From Amycolatopsis aidingensis (lineage in GTDB: Bacteria; Actinomycetota; Actinomycetes; Mycobacteriales; Pseudonocardiaceae): a stretch of DNA of 64,000 bases. The notes under the pieces were generated by a model, which worked only from the letters and a program-made list of their open reading frames with translations, did not search any database and was not told the origin of the DNA. The stretch covers positions 868,001-932,000 of the forward strand of contig NZ_CP076538.1 in NCBI RefSeq assembly GCF_018885265.1, given 5' to 3'. Below are positions 1 through 8,596 of this stretch, in pieces. Made by a program: the position numbers and the translations under genes. How positions within the stretch are numbered: position 1 is the stretch's first letter; each line of letters begins with the position of its first letter.

Positions 1-209
1 TGCTGACCCGCGGCCGCACCTGGTGGGCGCTGGCGGTCACCGCCTTCTTCGCCAGCGCGGTGCTGATGTTCGTGCCGAACGGCGGCGGGGCCGAGTTCGG
101 CTGGGGTCCGGTGGCCTTTGTGCTCGGTAACGCCTACGTGCTGGCAGTGGTGCTCGGCATAGTCGGCCTGGCCGCCCGCGAGCGGCGCCGGGACAGAGCC
201 TTACTCTGA
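1..209 (+). CDS. C-terminal end of an unidentified membrane protein (partial)
   Basis: The reading frame is open from the window edge to a TGA at 207-209 and encodes the last 68 residues of a protein. Two hydrophobic stretches are visible (WALAVTAFFASAVLMFV, and VAFVLGNAYVLAVVLGIVG about 15 residues later), followed by a basic tail ARERRRDRALL, so the C-terminus is probably cytoplasmic. It ends 7 bases before purK on the same strand and may be cotranscribed with it. In related actinobacteria a GtrA-type membrane protein lies beside purK, but too little of this protein is present to assign a family. Its penultimate leucine pair includes a rare TTA codon. Confidence 0.6.
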   Translation, partial: LTRGRTWWALAVTAFFASAVLMFVPNGGGAEFGWGPVAFVLGNAYVLAVVLGIVGLAARERRRDRALL

Positions 210-216
210 ACACGCT

Positions 217-1401
217 ATGGACACACGAACCGGGCTTCCCGTGGTCGGCATGGTTGGCGGCGGCCAGCTGGCCAGGATGACGCATCAGGCCGCGATCTCC
301 CTCGGCCAGTCGTTGCGGGTACTCGCCGCTGGCGAGAACGACTCGGCGGGACTGGTTGCCGGCGAGGTGGTGCAGGGCCTGCACACCGATCTCGAGGCGC
401 TGCGTTCCTTCGCAGGCGGTGTCGACGTGCTCACCTTCGACCATGAGCAGGTGCCGGGGGAGCACCTGCGCACGCTGGCCGCCGAGGGAGTGCTCGTCCG
501 GCCGGGGCCAGCCGCGCTGCGGCATGCGCAGGACAAGCTGGTGATGCGGGAACGCCTTGCCGGGCTGGGCATCCCGGGGCCCGCGTTCGAGCCGGTGTCC
601 GCCGTGGACGACGCGCTGAAGTTCGGGGCGGCACACGGCTGGCCGGTGGTGCTGAAGGCGGCCCGCGGCGGCTACGACGGCCGTGGCGTGTGGCTGCTGG
701 ACTCCGAGCGGCAGGCCGGGGAGCTGGTCGCCGAACTGCTCGAGGCCGGAACACCCCTGCTGGTCGAGGCCAAAGTGGACATGCGGCGCGAGCTGGCTGC
801 GCTGGTGGCCCGCTCGCCGTTCGGTCAGGGCGCGGCCTGGCCCGTGGTGGAGACCGTGCAGTCCGACGGGATCAACACCGAGGTGCTCGCGCCCGCCCCC
901 GGGCTGGACCCCGAGGGCCAGCAGCGGGCCCAGGAGCTGGCCCTGCGGGTGGCGGCCGAGCTGGACGTGGTCGGGGTGCTCGCGGTGGAGCTGTTCGAGA
1001 CCGCGGACGGCCTGCTGGTCAACGAGCTGGCGATGCGCCCGCACAACTCCGGGCACTGGACCATGGACGGGGCAAGGACCTCGCAGTTCGAACAGCACCT
1101 GCGGGCGGTGCTGGACTACCCGCTCGGCCTGACCGACCCGATCGCGCCCGCCTGCGTGATGGCCAATGTGCTCGGTGCGCCCGCCGCGCCGAAAATGGGG
1201 CCGGACGAGCGGCTGCACCACCTGTTCGCCCGGTTCCCGGAGGCGCGGGTGCACTCCTACGGGAAGGCGGAGCGGCCGGGCCGCAAGCTCGGGCACGTGA
1301 ACCTGACCGGGGAGCGGATGGCGGAGCTGCGCGAGCGGGCCCGGCTGGCCGCGCACTGGCTGTCCCATGCGGAATGGCTGGACGGTTACCAGATCCACTG
1401 A
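217..1401 (+). CDS. purK: N5-carboxyaminoimidazole ribonucleotide synthase PurK
   Basis: PurK uses ATP and bicarbonate to carboxylate aminoimidazole ribonucleotide in de novo purine synthesis. The 394-residue protein has the usual family length. It starts [13 protein letters not shown], the glycine-rich N-terminal signature of PurK. An ATP-grasp region follows, with [16 protein letters not shown] near residue 145 and the conserved [16 protein letters not shown] near residue 268. The ATG at 217 gives the standard N-terminus. purE follows 22 bases downstream on the same strand, so the two catalytic halves of the step are coexpressed. The product is not fused to PurE. Confidence 0.96.
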   Translation: MDTRTGLPVVGMVGGGQLARMTHQAAISLGQSLRVLAAGENDSAGLVAGEVVQGLHTDLEALRSFAGGVDVLTFDHEQVPGEHLRTLAAEGVLVRPGPAALRHAQDKLVMRERLAGLGIPGPAFEPVSAVDDALKFGAAHGWPVVLKAARGGYDGRGVWLLDSERQAGELVAELLEAGTPLLVEAKVDMRRELAALVARSPFGQGAAWPVVETVQSDGINTEVLAPAPGLDPEGQQRAQELALRVAAELDVVGVLAVELFETADGLLVNELAMRPHNSGHWTMDGARTSQFEQHLRAVLDYPLGLTDPIAPACVMANVLGAPAAPKMGPDERLHHLFARFPEARVHSYGKAERPGRKLGHVNLTGERMAELRERARLAAHWLSHAEWLDGYQIH

Positions 1402-1423
1402 GGACTACTGCGGAAGGGTGCGG

Positions 1424-1930
1424 ATGAGCGAGCAGGGCGCGCCGGTGGTCGGCGTGATCATGGGCAGCGACTCGGACTGGCCGGTGCTGGAGGCCGCGGG
1501 GAAGGCGCTCGAGGAGTTCGAGGTGCCTTACGAGGTCGGCGTCTACTCGGCACACCGCACCCCGCAGCGGATGCTGGACTACGCCGCCTCGGCCGCGGGG
1601 CGGGGGATCCGGGTGATCATCGCGGGTGCCGGCGGGGCCGCGCACCTGCCAGGGATGGTGGCCTCCGCCACCGTGCTGCCGGTGATCGGGGTGCCGGTGC
1701 CGCTGAAGCATCTGGATGGGCTGGACTCGCTGTTGTCCATCGTGCAGATGCCTGCCGGGGTGCCGGTGGCCACCGTGTCGGTCGGCGGCGCGCGCAACGC
1801 GGGCCTGCTCGCCGTGCGCATCCTCGCGGCGGCCGACGAGACCTTGCGCACCCGGATGGCCGAGTTCCAGTCCGAACTTGCCCAGTTGGTCCTGGACAAG
1901 GACGCCACCCTCCGCTCCCGCCTGCGGTGA
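1424..1930 (+). CDS. purE: N5-carboxyaminoimidazole ribonucleotide mutase PurE
   Basis: PurE class I converts N5-CAIR to CAIR, directly after PurK in purine synthesis. The 168-residue product carries the signature segments MGSDSDWP at the N-terminus, SAHRTPQRM near residue 45 and [12 protein letters not shown] near residue 70, which build the active site of the octamer. The frame is open further upstream into purK, but the ATG at 1424 begins the conserved N-terminus ([18 protein letters not shown]). It lies 22 bases after purK, and an acyl-CoA dehydrogenase follows on the same strand. Known synteny of purK-purE-fadE25 in mycobacteria supports the assignment. Confidence 0.96.
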   Translation: MSEQGAPVVGVIMGSDSDWPVLEAAGKALEEFEVPYEVGVYSAHRTPQRMLDYAASAAGRGIRVIIAGAGGAAHLPGMVASATVLPVIGVPVPLKHLDGLDSLLSIVQMPAGVPVATVSVGGARNAGLLAVRILAAADETLRTRMAEFQSELAQLVLDKDATLRSRLR

Positions 1931-2027
1931 GTGGTGCGGGGAAGAACACAGGCGGGATCTGAGGACGTCCGAGTAAACGGCCGCTAACATCGGCGGGGGA
2001 GATCCATGCGCGAGAAAGGTGACGCGG

Positions 2028-3188
2028 GTGACTGACGGCGCCGGGCTGTACCAGCTTGCCGAGGAGCACGAGGAACTGCGCGCGGCCGTGCGCGCCCTCG
2101 CCGAGAAGGAGATCGCGCCCTACGCCGCCGAGGTGGACGAGCAGGAGCGCTACCCAACCGAGGCCAATCACGCCCTGGTGAAGTCCGGGTTCAACGCGGT
2201 GCACATCCCCGAGGAGTTCCAGGGCCAGGGCGCCGACGCGATCGCGGCCTGCATCGTGATCGAGGAGGTCGCCAGGGTGGACGCCTCGGCCTCGCTCATC
2301 CCCGCGGTGAACAAGCTGGGCACCCAGCCGATCCTGCTTTCCGCGTCCCCGGAGCTGAAGAAGCTGGTCCTGCCCTCGATCGCGGCAGGCGAGGCCTCGG
2401 CCTCCTACGCCCTTTCCGAGCGGGAGGCCGGTTCGGACACCGCCGCCATGCGCACCCGTGCCCGGCTGGACGGCGACTCCTGGGTGCTGAACGGCACCAA
2501 GGCCTGGATCACCAATGCGGGCGAGTCGAGCTGGTACACCGTGATGGCGGTCACCGACCCGGACGCGGAGAAGAAGGCCAATGGCATCTCGGCCTTCGTG
2601 GTGCATGCCGAGGACCCCGGCTTCTCGGTCGGGCCGAAGGAACGCAAGCTCGGGATCAAGGGCTCCCCGACCAGGGAGGTCCACTTCGAGGACTGCCGGA
2701 TTCCGGCCGACCGCATCATCGGTGAGCCGGGCACCGGGCTGAAGACGGCCCTGCGCACGCTGGAGCACACCCGCCCCACGATCGGCGCGCAGGCGCTGGG
2801 CATCGCGCAGGGCGCACTGGACGCCAGCATCGCCTACGTCAAGGAGCGCAAGCAGTTCGGCAAGGCCATCGGCGAGTTCCAGGGCGTGCAGTTCATGCTC
2901 GCCGATATGGGCACCAAGATCGAGGCCGCCCGGCACCTGGTGTACGCCTCGGCCGCGGCCGCCGAGCGCGGGGACGAGCGCGCCTCCTTCATGGCCTCGG
3001 CCGCGAAGTCCTACGCCTCGGACATCGCCATGTCGGTGACGACCGACGCGGTGCAGCTGTTCGGCGGCGCGGGCTACACCAGGGACTTCCCGGTCGAGCG
3101 CATGATGCGGGACGCCAAGATCACCCAGATCTACGAGGGCACCAACCAGATCCAGCGCCTGGTGATGGCCCGCCAGCTGCTGAAGTAA
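2028..3188 (+). CDS. acyl-CoA dehydrogenase (FadE25-like)
   Basis: This is a FAD-dependent acyl-CoA dehydrogenase catalysing alpha,beta-oxidation of acyl-CoA thioesters. Family hallmarks are the N-terminal helical domain, the FAD-contact segment YALSEREAGSDTAAMRT near residue 130, the signature QLFGGAGYTRDFPVERMMRDAKI, and the C-terminal YEGTNQIQR that holds the catalytic glutamate. GTG 2028 is preferred because AAAGGTG lies 6 bases upstream; an in-frame GTG at 2019 is possible. The position after purE matches fadE25 of mycobacteria. The physiological chain-length or branched-chain substrate cannot be read from the sequence. The gene converges on the next one across a repeat cluster. Confidence 0.9.
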   Translation: MTDGAGLYQLAEEHEELRAAVRALAEKEIAPYAAEVDEQERYPTEANHALVKSGFNAVHIPEEFQGQGADAIAACIVIEEVARVDASASLIPAVNKLGTQPILLSASPELKKLVLPSIAAGEASASYALSEREAGSDTAAMRTRARLDGDSWVLNGTKAWITNAGESSWYTVMAVTDPDAEKKANGISAFVVHAEDPGFSVGPKERKLGIKGSPTREVHFEDCRIPADRIIGEPGTGLKTALRTLEHTRPTIGAQALGIAQGALDASIAYVKERKQFGKAIGEFQGVQFMLADMGTKIEAARHLVYASAAAAERGDERASFMASAAKSYASDIAMSVTTDAVQLFGGAGYTRDFPVERMMRDAKITQIYEGTNQIQRLVMARQLLK

Positions 3189-3192
3189 CCAT

Positions 3193-3275
3193 CGCGTTTG
3201 CCGCCCACACCCGCGTGTTTGCCGTTCCCGCGCACGCGTTGGCCGCTCACGCGCGTGGTTTTGCCGTTCCCGTGC
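3193..3275. repeat. GTTTGCCG repeat cluster 1 (convergent junction)
   Basis: About four degenerate units of 20-24 bases follow each other, each with a core like GCGTGTTTGCCGTTCCCGCGC (for example CGCGTTTGCCGCCCAC, then CGTGTTTGCCGTTCCC, then GCGTTGGCCGCTCACG, then GTGGTTTTGCCGTTCC). The cluster sits between the 3' ends of the acyl-CoA dehydrogenase and the TPR-like gene, and runs into the last codons of the latter. The same unit recurs at 11607-11745 and 28618-28700. Function is unknown; location suggests a role at 3' ends. Confidence 0.75.
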
Positions 3276-3762
3276 GCTCCCGGGTGGACCGGGCCCGCAC
3301 GGCGGCACCCACCTCGGTGAGCGCGGCGCGGATGGTGTCCCCGTAGCCGTCCGCGGGGAGCGCGTCCAGGAACTTCCCGGCCGCCGCGAGGTGCCTGCCC
3401 GCCGCGGCGAAGGAACCCAGCCTGCGGTAGTTCTCCGCGAGGTTGAGGTGCAACGAGGGGTAGAACCCGCGCACCCGCAGGTCCGGGTGGTGCCGCCGGG
3501 CCCGGTCGTCGGTCAGGCGGTCGGCCGCGTCCAGCGCGCGGATATCCCAGGCCAGCGCCTCGGCCGGGTCCTCGTGCAGGTCGGCAAGGTGATGTGCCAT
3601 GGCGCACAGATGTAGCGGATCGCCAGCGCGGACCGTGGTGCGCCACAACTCCAGCAGCGCATCCCTGGCACCGTCGGGATCGCCGGCGCCGCCGCGGGCG
3701 ACGGCCCTGGTGATCGCCGCGATGATCGGGTCATCCGTGGCTGGTGACTCGGTTGACTCCAT
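3247..3762 (-). CDS. TPR-like helical protein of unknown function
   Basis: The 171-residue soluble protein is alpha-helical and rich in alanine and leucine, with TPR-like segments such as HLNLAENYRRLGSFAAAGRHL near residue 110. Similar small actinobacterial proteins are commonly annotated as tetratricopeptide repeat proteins, and no catalytic motif is visible. The ATG at 3762 is preceded by GAGAGGAGA with good spacing. It converges on the acyl-CoA dehydrogenase. Its last residues (RERTGTAKPRA) are encoded by a unit of the GTTTGCCG repeat cluster, so the C-terminal tail may have been acquired by repeat insertion. The function is inferred only as protein-protein interaction. Confidence 0.7.
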   Translation of the reverse strand: MESTESPATDDPIIAAITRAVARGGAGDPDGARDALLELWRTTVRAGDPLHLCAMAHHLADLHEDPAEALAWDIRALDAADRLTDDRARRHHPDLRVRGFYPSLHLNLAENYRRLGSFAAAGRHLAAAGKFLDALPADGYGDTIRAALTEVGAAVRARSTRERTGTAKPRA

Positions 3763-3829
3763 GAGGTCTCCTCTCTGCCGGTGGGCTGGACACCGTCCAG
3801 CCTGCGGCTTCGAGTGACTCGAAGGTCAA

Positions 3830-4045
3830 CTACTGATCTTCCCGCTCCCGCGGCGAGTGCGGCCGGTAGTCCGTCGTCTTCCAGTTGACGATCGCCGAGC
3901 CGACCTCGCCGCGCCCACGGCGCTCCAGCCAGCCGGTCATCCGGATCCCGCGGGTGCCGCCCCGCTTGCGGTCGCGCAGGTCGGTCGCGATCGCGACGCC
4001 CACCAGCAGCAGCACCACCGCGCCGATGGCGATCCAGATCCACAT
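3830..4045 (-). CDS. small single-pass membrane protein
   Basis: A 71-residue protein starts MWIWIAIGAVVLLLVGVAI, a single hydrophobic segment, followed by a basic soluble tail. ATG 4045 is chosen because GGGGAGG lies 6 bases upstream; the frame is open to 4084 but the longer form would place charged residues before the membrane segment. No family is recognised. It lies downstream of nothing obvious and is divergent from the DoxX gene, so both may be controlled from 4046-4195. Confidence 0.6.
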   Translation of the reverse strand: MWIWIAIGAVVLLLVGVAIATDLRDRKRGGTRGIRMTGWLERRGRGEVGSAIVNWKTTDYRPHSPREREDQ

Positions 4046-4154
4046 GATGCGCCTCCCCTTCGCTCCGGCCGTGGTCGCCACCATACTTTCCGCCCTGGTG
4101 ATTTGTCCCCATTCACGCCATCTTTAACCGGGGGAGACTACCTTCGGCATTGTA

Positions 4155-4168
4155 GTTGAAACTTCAAC
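4155..4168. promoter_or_regulatory. inverted repeat GTTGAA-AC-TTCAAC upstream of the DoxX gene
   Basis: Perfect 6-bp arms GTTGAA and TTCAAC flank an AC centre, inside a locally AT-rich stretch ending 27 bases before the doxX ATG. Palindromes of the form TTGAA-N2-TTCAA are typical operators of winged-helix MarR- or HxlR-type repressors. No such regulator is encoded beside it, so the binding protein is unknown. Confidence 0.45.
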
Positions 4169-4195
4169 ATAATTCATCGGGGAGCTGGTACGGAA

Positions 4196-4633
4196 ATGTT
4201 CGCTCGACTGCAAGACGTCGCGGCCCTGCTCGGCCGCCTCGCCGTCGCGATCGTCTTCCTCGCCCACGGGCTGCAGAAGTGGGACTCCGGGGTGAGCGCG
4301 ACGGCCAGCGGCTTTGAGAGCATGGGTATTCCGCTGCCAACGGTGGCCGCAGTGTTCACGATCCTGGTAGAGGTCGTCGGCTCGATCGCGTTCATCCTCG
4401 GGCTCGCCCTGCCGCTGGTCGGCCTCGGTTACGCGGTGGTCGGCATCGGCGCCACGCTGGGCGTGCACCTGGATGCCGGGCTCACCGGCCAGGGTGGCTA
4501 CGAACTGGTGCTGGTGCTCGCGGGCGCCGGGTTGGCGCTGGGCTTCAACGGCGGCCGGATTTCCCTGGACCACCTGCTGTTCTGGAGCAAGCGCAAGCAC
4601 CGGGTCGGCAACGCCGAGGCGCAGCCAGCCTGA
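4196..4633 (+). CDS. DoxX family membrane protein
   Basis: The 145-residue protein has four hydrophobic helices and the DoxX-family opening LGRLAVAIVFLAHGLQKW, with the conserved HGLQK after the first helix. Family members are small inner-membrane proteins often linked to redox stress or thiol detoxification; the specific partner here is unknown. The ATG at 4196 follows GGGGAGCTGG by a short spacer. The gene ends one base before the stop codon of the convergent TIGR03089 gene. Its upstream region holds a palindrome, which suggests repression by an unlinked regulator. Confidence 0.85.
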   Translation: MFARLQDVAALLGRLAVAIVFLAHGLQKWDSGVSATASGFESMGIPLPTVAAVFTILVEVVGSIAFILGLALPLVGLGYAVVGIGATLGVHLDAGLTGQGGYELVLVLAGAGLALGFNGGRISLDHLLFWSKRKHRVGNAEAQPA

Positions 4634-5341
4634 TCAGCCGAGCAGGTCGATCGTCGTACGCTCGGTGCTGCGGCGATCGGCCAGCTTCGCCGGATCCGCG
4701 CCGGTGACCTGTACCAGATGTGCCCCGGCTGCCAGCGGAGCCAGCAATCCGTCCAGTACCCCGCCCGGCAGCTCCCAGTCCATCGTGGACAACACGCGGG
4801 CGCCATCGTCGATCCCCAGCTTCCCCGCACGCGAACGGGCTTCGGCGAGCACTTCGTCTACTGTGGAGTCGAGCAGCGCCGGGGTGTCCCCGGCAACGGG
4901 CAGTATCGGGGAGAACTCGTCCCCGGTCAGTCGCGCTTCGTTCAGGTAGTCGTGGGTGCCCTCCGTCGGCGGTCCGGCAAGGCCGCGGCCGAGCGGGTCC
5001 AGCGCGACCACGGCCGTCTCCCTGGCCGCGCTCGGTGCCGCGGCGGGCCCGACGAACGCCACCGCCGCGTCGGCGTCCTCGGCCGTCACCCGCGCGCCAC
5101 ACCACCAGGCGCCGAGCAGCACCCCCGCGGTCTGCCAGTGCGCAGGCAACCGGACGGCGACAGTTTCTCCCTGCTCCACGTCCAGCTCATCGACCAGCCA
5201 GTTGGCCGTCTTGGCCGCCCAGTTGGCCAGCGTGGCCACGGACAGTTCGATCCGGCTGCCGGCCGCGTCGTCGTAGTGCGTGATCAGCGGGCGCGCGGAA
5301 GCGGACATCAGGGGGCGCAGCAGATGCTCGGTGAGGCTCAC
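4634..5341 (-). CDS. TIGR03089 family protein (AMP-ligase-like fragment)
   Basis: The 235-residue protein resembles the truncated AMP-binding proteins of family TIGR03089, found in actinobacteria beside LCP genes (Rv3268-type position). Visible features are the start VSLTEHLLRPLMSASARPL, the segment THYDDAAGSRIELS, and LANWAAKTANWLVDEL, typical of an acyl-adenylate N-terminal region. The P-loop-like SGTTG and C-terminal lid of true ligases are missing, so it is probably not an active ligase. The frame is open far upstream under the LCP gene; GTG 5341 is chosen because TATCTT stands 7 bases upstream, fitting a leaderless start. Confidence 0.75.
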   Translation of the reverse strand: MSLTEHLLRPLMSASARPLITHYDDAAGSRIELSVATLANWAAKTANWLVDELDVEQGETVAVRLPAHWQTAGVLLGAWWCGARVTAEDADAAVAFVGPAAAPSAARETAVVALDPLGRGLAGPPTEGTHDYLNEARLTGDEFSPILPVAGDTPALLDSTVDEVLAEARSRAGKLGIDDGARVLSTMDWELPGGVLDGLLAPLAAGAHLVQVTGADPAKLADRRSTERTTIDLLG

Positions 5342-5348
5342 CCCACTC

Positions 5349-5354
5349 AAGATA
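5349..5354 (-). promoter_or_regulatory. -10 hexamer TATCTT of a leaderless start
   Basis: On the reverse strand TATCTT is followed by 7 bases and then GTG 5341. This is the spacing expected when the start codon is the first transcribed base. The site lies between the LCP stop codon and the next gene, giving that gene its own promoter. Confidence 0.45.
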
Positions 5355-5361
5355 GTGGTTG

Positions 5362-6690
5362 TTAGTTCACGCAGGGGACGCCGTCCGCGGTGATCGGGTC
5401 GGTTGGCTGCTGCCCGCCCGGCGCGCTGCCGCCGCCGGAACCCGTTGACGAAGCCGCCGGCGTGCTGGTGGGTGGGCCGGACCTGCCGATCAGCGAGCCG
5501 ACGAACCGGCGTACCTCGGCCTGGTCCACCTCGATGATGCTCTGCCCGTCCTGGCTCCTGGCGCCGACCGCGACCACCGGGATGGTCCGGAACTCCATCT
5601 CCCCGGTGGCCACGTCCCGCACCTGCTCGGCGAATGACAGCAGGTCGAGATCCTTGTCCAGCACCAGCGAGCGGCGCAGGGCCTCGGTGAGCTTGTTCAG
5701 CTTGCCGGTATCGGTCAGGGTGCCCGCGGACAGCACCTGGTGCAGCGCCGAGGCCAGGAACGCCTGCTGCCGCTCGATCCGGTCCAGGTCGCCCCGGGGC
5801 AGGTTCTTGCGCTGCCGGACGAAGGCCAGCGCGTCGCTGCCGTCCACCACCTGCGGGCCCGCGCGGAAGCTGGCGCCGGAGTCCTTGTCCACCGTGGCGT
5901 GGTTCAGGCATACCTTGACCCCGCCGAGTGCCTCGGTGATCAGGTAGAAGCCGAGCAGGTTGACCTCGGCATAGTGGTCGATCCGGATCTGGGTGAGGTC
6001 CTGCACGGTCTGCACCAGCGCCTGGCGGCCTGCCTGGTCGGACTCCCTTTCGATCTTGGCCCGGTCGGTCTCCCCTGCGGCGCGCAGCCGCTGCGCCTGC
6101 TCGCTCTTCGCGATCCCGTACGGTGCGTTGATCTTGCGCTGCTCCCCGTCGGGGGCGGTGACCCAGGTGTCCCGCGGGATGGACACCGCGGCAGGCTTGC
6201 CACCGTCGCGCGGTATCCGCAGCAGGATCAGGGTGTCGGTGTTGATCCCCGCCTTGTCCTCGGTGCGCAGGGTGCGCAGCACGGCACGCGGCAGCGGATT
6301 GCCCTCCATATCGGTCCTGGCGTCGGTACCGACGAGCAGGATGTCGTTGGCACCGTCATCGGCAGGCGGGGATCGCCGCTCGTCCTGGCTGCCGAGTGCG
6401 TCGGTGGTGTTCACATTGTCCCGCAGGTCGTCCACCGTTGAGTAGGCGTACCCGGTCGCGACCAGCGCGACCGCCGAGAGCAGCCCCAGCAGGCTGCGGC
6501 CCACGGCGCGCCGCGCGCGGCCCTTGCGGCGTGGCGGGGTGGCAGGCTCGGGCGGGTCGGTGCGGGGATAGGGGGTCGGCTTGGGGCGTTCGGCGGGCTC
6601 GTTGTCCGGATCGTCCACTTCGTTCGATTCGGTGACGTCCTCGTCCGCGCGTTCGTCCTGCTGTGCGTCCTCGTTCTCGTCCTCGTGCAC
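5362..6690 (-). CDS. LytR-CpsA-Psr (LCP) glycopolymer transferase 1
   Basis: LCP proteins transfer lipid-linked glycopolymers, in this lineage arabinogalactan or other wall polymers, onto peptidoglycan at the outer membrane face. The protein has a long acidic cytoplasmic N-terminus, a basic RRKGRARRAVGRS, one membrane helix (LLGLLSAVALVATGYAY) and an extracellular LCP domain with DILLVGTDAR, INTDTLILLRIPRD and AVSIPRDTWV, the pyrophosphate-binding acidic and arginine residues. No LytR_C domain is visible. GTG 6690 is preferred (GGAGGTGA 5 bases upstream) over GTG 6699. It ends ITADGVPCVN, like the neighbouring LCP. The gene lies beside rhamnose and galactan-linker genes. Confidence 0.92.
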   Translation of the reverse strand: MHEDENEDAQQDERADEDVTESNEVDDPDNEPAERPKPTPYPRTDPPEPATPPRRKGRARRAVGRSLLGLLSAVALVATGYAYSTVDDLRDNVNTTDALGSQDERRSPPADDGANDILLVGTDARTDMEGNPLPRAVLRTLRTEDKAGINTDTLILLRIPRDGGKPAAVSIPRDTWVTAPDGEQRKINAPYGIAKSEQAQRLRAAGETDRAKIERESDQAGRQALVQTVQDLTQIRIDHYAEVNLLGFYLITEALGGVKVCLNHATVDKDSGASFRAGPQVVDGSDALAFVRQRKNLPRGDLDRIERQQAFLASALHQVLSAGTLTDTGKLNKLTEALRRSLVLDKDLDLLSFAEQVRDVATGEMEFRTIPVVAVGARSQDGQSIIEVDQAEVRRFVGSLIGRSGPPTSTPAASSTGSGGGSAPGGQQPTDPITADGVPCVN

Positions 6691-6789
6691 GCCGGTCACC
6701 TCCCCTCCCCGCCTTGTCGGATGCCGCGGCCAGCCTGACCAAGGCTAGGCCACCCGGCGGCGGGCACGAGTGCAACCTGCCTCACCCGA

Positions 6790-8334
6790 TTAGTTCACAC
6801 AGGGGATGCCGCCCGCGGTGATCTTGTTCTCGGGCTCCTCGGCCTGCTTATCCGAGGTCTCCCGCTGGGACCTGCCGGGCGCACGGAAGTTCGCGTTGGA
6901 CGGCTCCCCAGCGGAGGTTCCGGTGTAGTCCGACCCGAGTACCAGGTGCAGCCTGCCACTGGGGACCTCGCTGTCCGGCTCGGTCTCCATGTCCTGCCCC
7001 AATGCCTCGCGGAGCGCGGCCAGGTTGTCCTCCTCGCCAGGTGGGTAGCGCACGAGGGTGTCCGAGGCGCGCGCGGCCGTCGCCGAGCCGTCTCCCTGGA
7101 AACCCTTTTCCTGCAACAGTTTGCGCACCTGTGACCCGAGCCCGGCCTGGCCGGAACCGTTGTATACGTCCACGGTGACCTCGGAGGGCTCGCTCGGCTC
7201 GACCGAGCTTGTCGCCGGAGGCGTGCTGGGACTCTCCTCGCCGACCAGGTTGTCTATAAAGGACCTTACTTTGTCCACATTGATCTGGAGGACATCCGCG
7301 CCGCCGATCCTGGCGTTCCCGACCACCGGAATCGTGTGGAACTCGACGTTTCCGCCGCTGAGCCCGCGCATCTGGGCGGCGAACTCGAGCAGGTCCCATC
7401 CCTCGGACAGCACCACGGACTTCTTCACCGCGGCCACCAGGTCGCTGAGCTTGGTCGGATTGGTCAGCACCTCGGTGGAGAGCACCTTGCGCGCGAGGCC
7501 GGAGAGAAAGGCCTGCTGTCGCTCGATCCGGTCCAGATCACCCCGGGGCAGCCCGTACCGCTGCCGGACGAAGGCCAGTGCCTGCACCCCTTCGATGGTC
7601 TGCCTGCCCGCGGGCAGGTCGATGCCGGAGCGGTACTCGTCCACCGGTTCGTTCAGGCAGACCTGGATGCCACCGAGGGCCTTGGTGATCTCGTAGAAGC
7701 TGGCCAGGTTCACCTCGGCGTACCGGTCGATCATGCCGGGCCGGTCCAGCAACCGCTCGATCGTCTTGATCAGGTTCTTCCTGCCCGCGGCCTTGGCCTT
7801 CTCGTCGATCTTCTCCAGATCGGTCATTCCCTGCTGCTGCAAGGTCTCGTGGGTGTCGTTGTAGGCGTAGACGAAGGCGCCGTTGAGCTTGTGCTTGCCG
7901 TACCCGCCTGCCAGCCGCACCCAGGAGTCGCGCGGGAAGGAGATGGCCACCGCGCGCGTCCCGTCCTGCGGGATGTGCACCAGGATCATCGTGTCGGTCT
8001 GCCGCTCACCGTCGGCCTCGCCCGCGTGCAGCCGGTCCAGCACCTCGCGGGGCAGCGGGTTGCCCTGCGCGTCGGTGCGGCTATCCTGCCCGACCAGCAG
8101 GATGTCGACGGCGCCATCCAGCGGCTTGACCGGCATCTCCTCATCGAAGACCTTGGTCGTGGCCAGGCCCTCGTTCACGTCCCCCACGAACTGCCAGCCG
8201 TACCAGGTGAGCCCGAGCACGATCAGCGAAACGAGGGAGATCAGGGTCTTGCCGCCGCGCAGGGCCAGCACGACAATAGTGCCGCGGCCGCGCGTACCGG
8301 CGCGGTTGACCGCTTGCCCCGGCCAGTCGGTCAC
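6790..8334 (-). CDS. LCP glycopolymer transferase 2 with LytR_C domain
   Basis: A second LCP protein of 514 residues has a membrane helix near residues 30-48 (TLISLVSLIVLGLTWYGW). Its catalytic LCP domain contains DILLVGQDSRTD, QTDTMILVHIPQDG and AISFPRDSWV. A C-terminal LytR_C domain begins near residue 390 (VTVDVYNGSGQAGLGSQV). GTG 8334 has GGGAGGAG upstream. It lies 99 bases upstream of LCP 1 on the same strand, so the two probably form a tandem pair from gene duplication with loss or gain of LytR_C. Both end in a matching GxPCVN tail. The likely role is attachment of secondary wall polymer to peptidoglycan. Confidence 0.93.
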   Translation of the reverse strand: MTDWPGQAVNRAGTRGRGTIVVLALRGGKTLISLVSLIVLGLTWYGWQFVGDVNEGLATTKVFDEEMPVKPLDGAVDILLVGQDSRTDAQGNPLPREVLDRLHAGEADGERQTDTMILVHIPQDGTRAVAISFPRDSWVRLAGGYGKHKLNGAFVYAYNDTHETLQQQGMTDLEKIDEKAKAAGRKNLIKTIERLLDRPGMIDRYAEVNLASFYEITKALGGIQVCLNEPVDEYRSGIDLPAGRQTIEGVQALAFVRQRYGLPRGDLDRIERQQAFLSGLARKVLSTEVLTNPTKLSDLVAAVKKSVVLSEGWDLLEFAAQMRGLSGGNVEFHTIPVVGNARIGGADVLQINVDKVRSFIDNLVGEESPSTPPATSSVEPSEPSEVTVDVYNGSGQAGLGSQVRKLLQEKGFQGDGSATAARASDTLVRYPPGEEDNLAALREALGQDMETEPDSEVPSGRLHLVLGSDYTGTSAGEPSNANFRAPGRSQRETSDKQAEEPENKITAGGIPCVN

Positions 8335-8398
8335 GCACTCTCCTCCCAGCCGGCCACGCGCCGCCTCCCGGTGGCCGGCTCCCCAGACGATTCACCAT

Positions 8399-8432
8399 AC
8401 ATATGGCGCTCCAAGACATATGGCGCTCCAAG
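8399..8432. repeat. 17-bp perfect tandem duplication in the LCP/rmlB divergent promoter region
   Basis: The 17-bp unit ACATATGGCGCTCCAAG occurs twice head to tail (8399-8415 and 8416-8432). It lies between the divergent LCP 2 and rmlB genes, about 65 bases upstream of the LCP start and 165 upstream of rmlB. It may be a duplicated protein-binding site. The rest of the 262-base spacer shows no coding potential. Confidence 0.8.
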
Positions 8433-8596
8433 GTCCACATTACTGACTTCCGTGTGATGCGTCCGTACGTTGCGCAAAGATCAGCCGGATATCGGGTGGC
8501 GCGATGCGGGGAGCCGACTCGACCGATCCTGAGTCCGTGCATGCGACACTGCGCGGGTCGATGCAGGTCGAGGCGGTTGAAGCGAAAGGCAAACAG

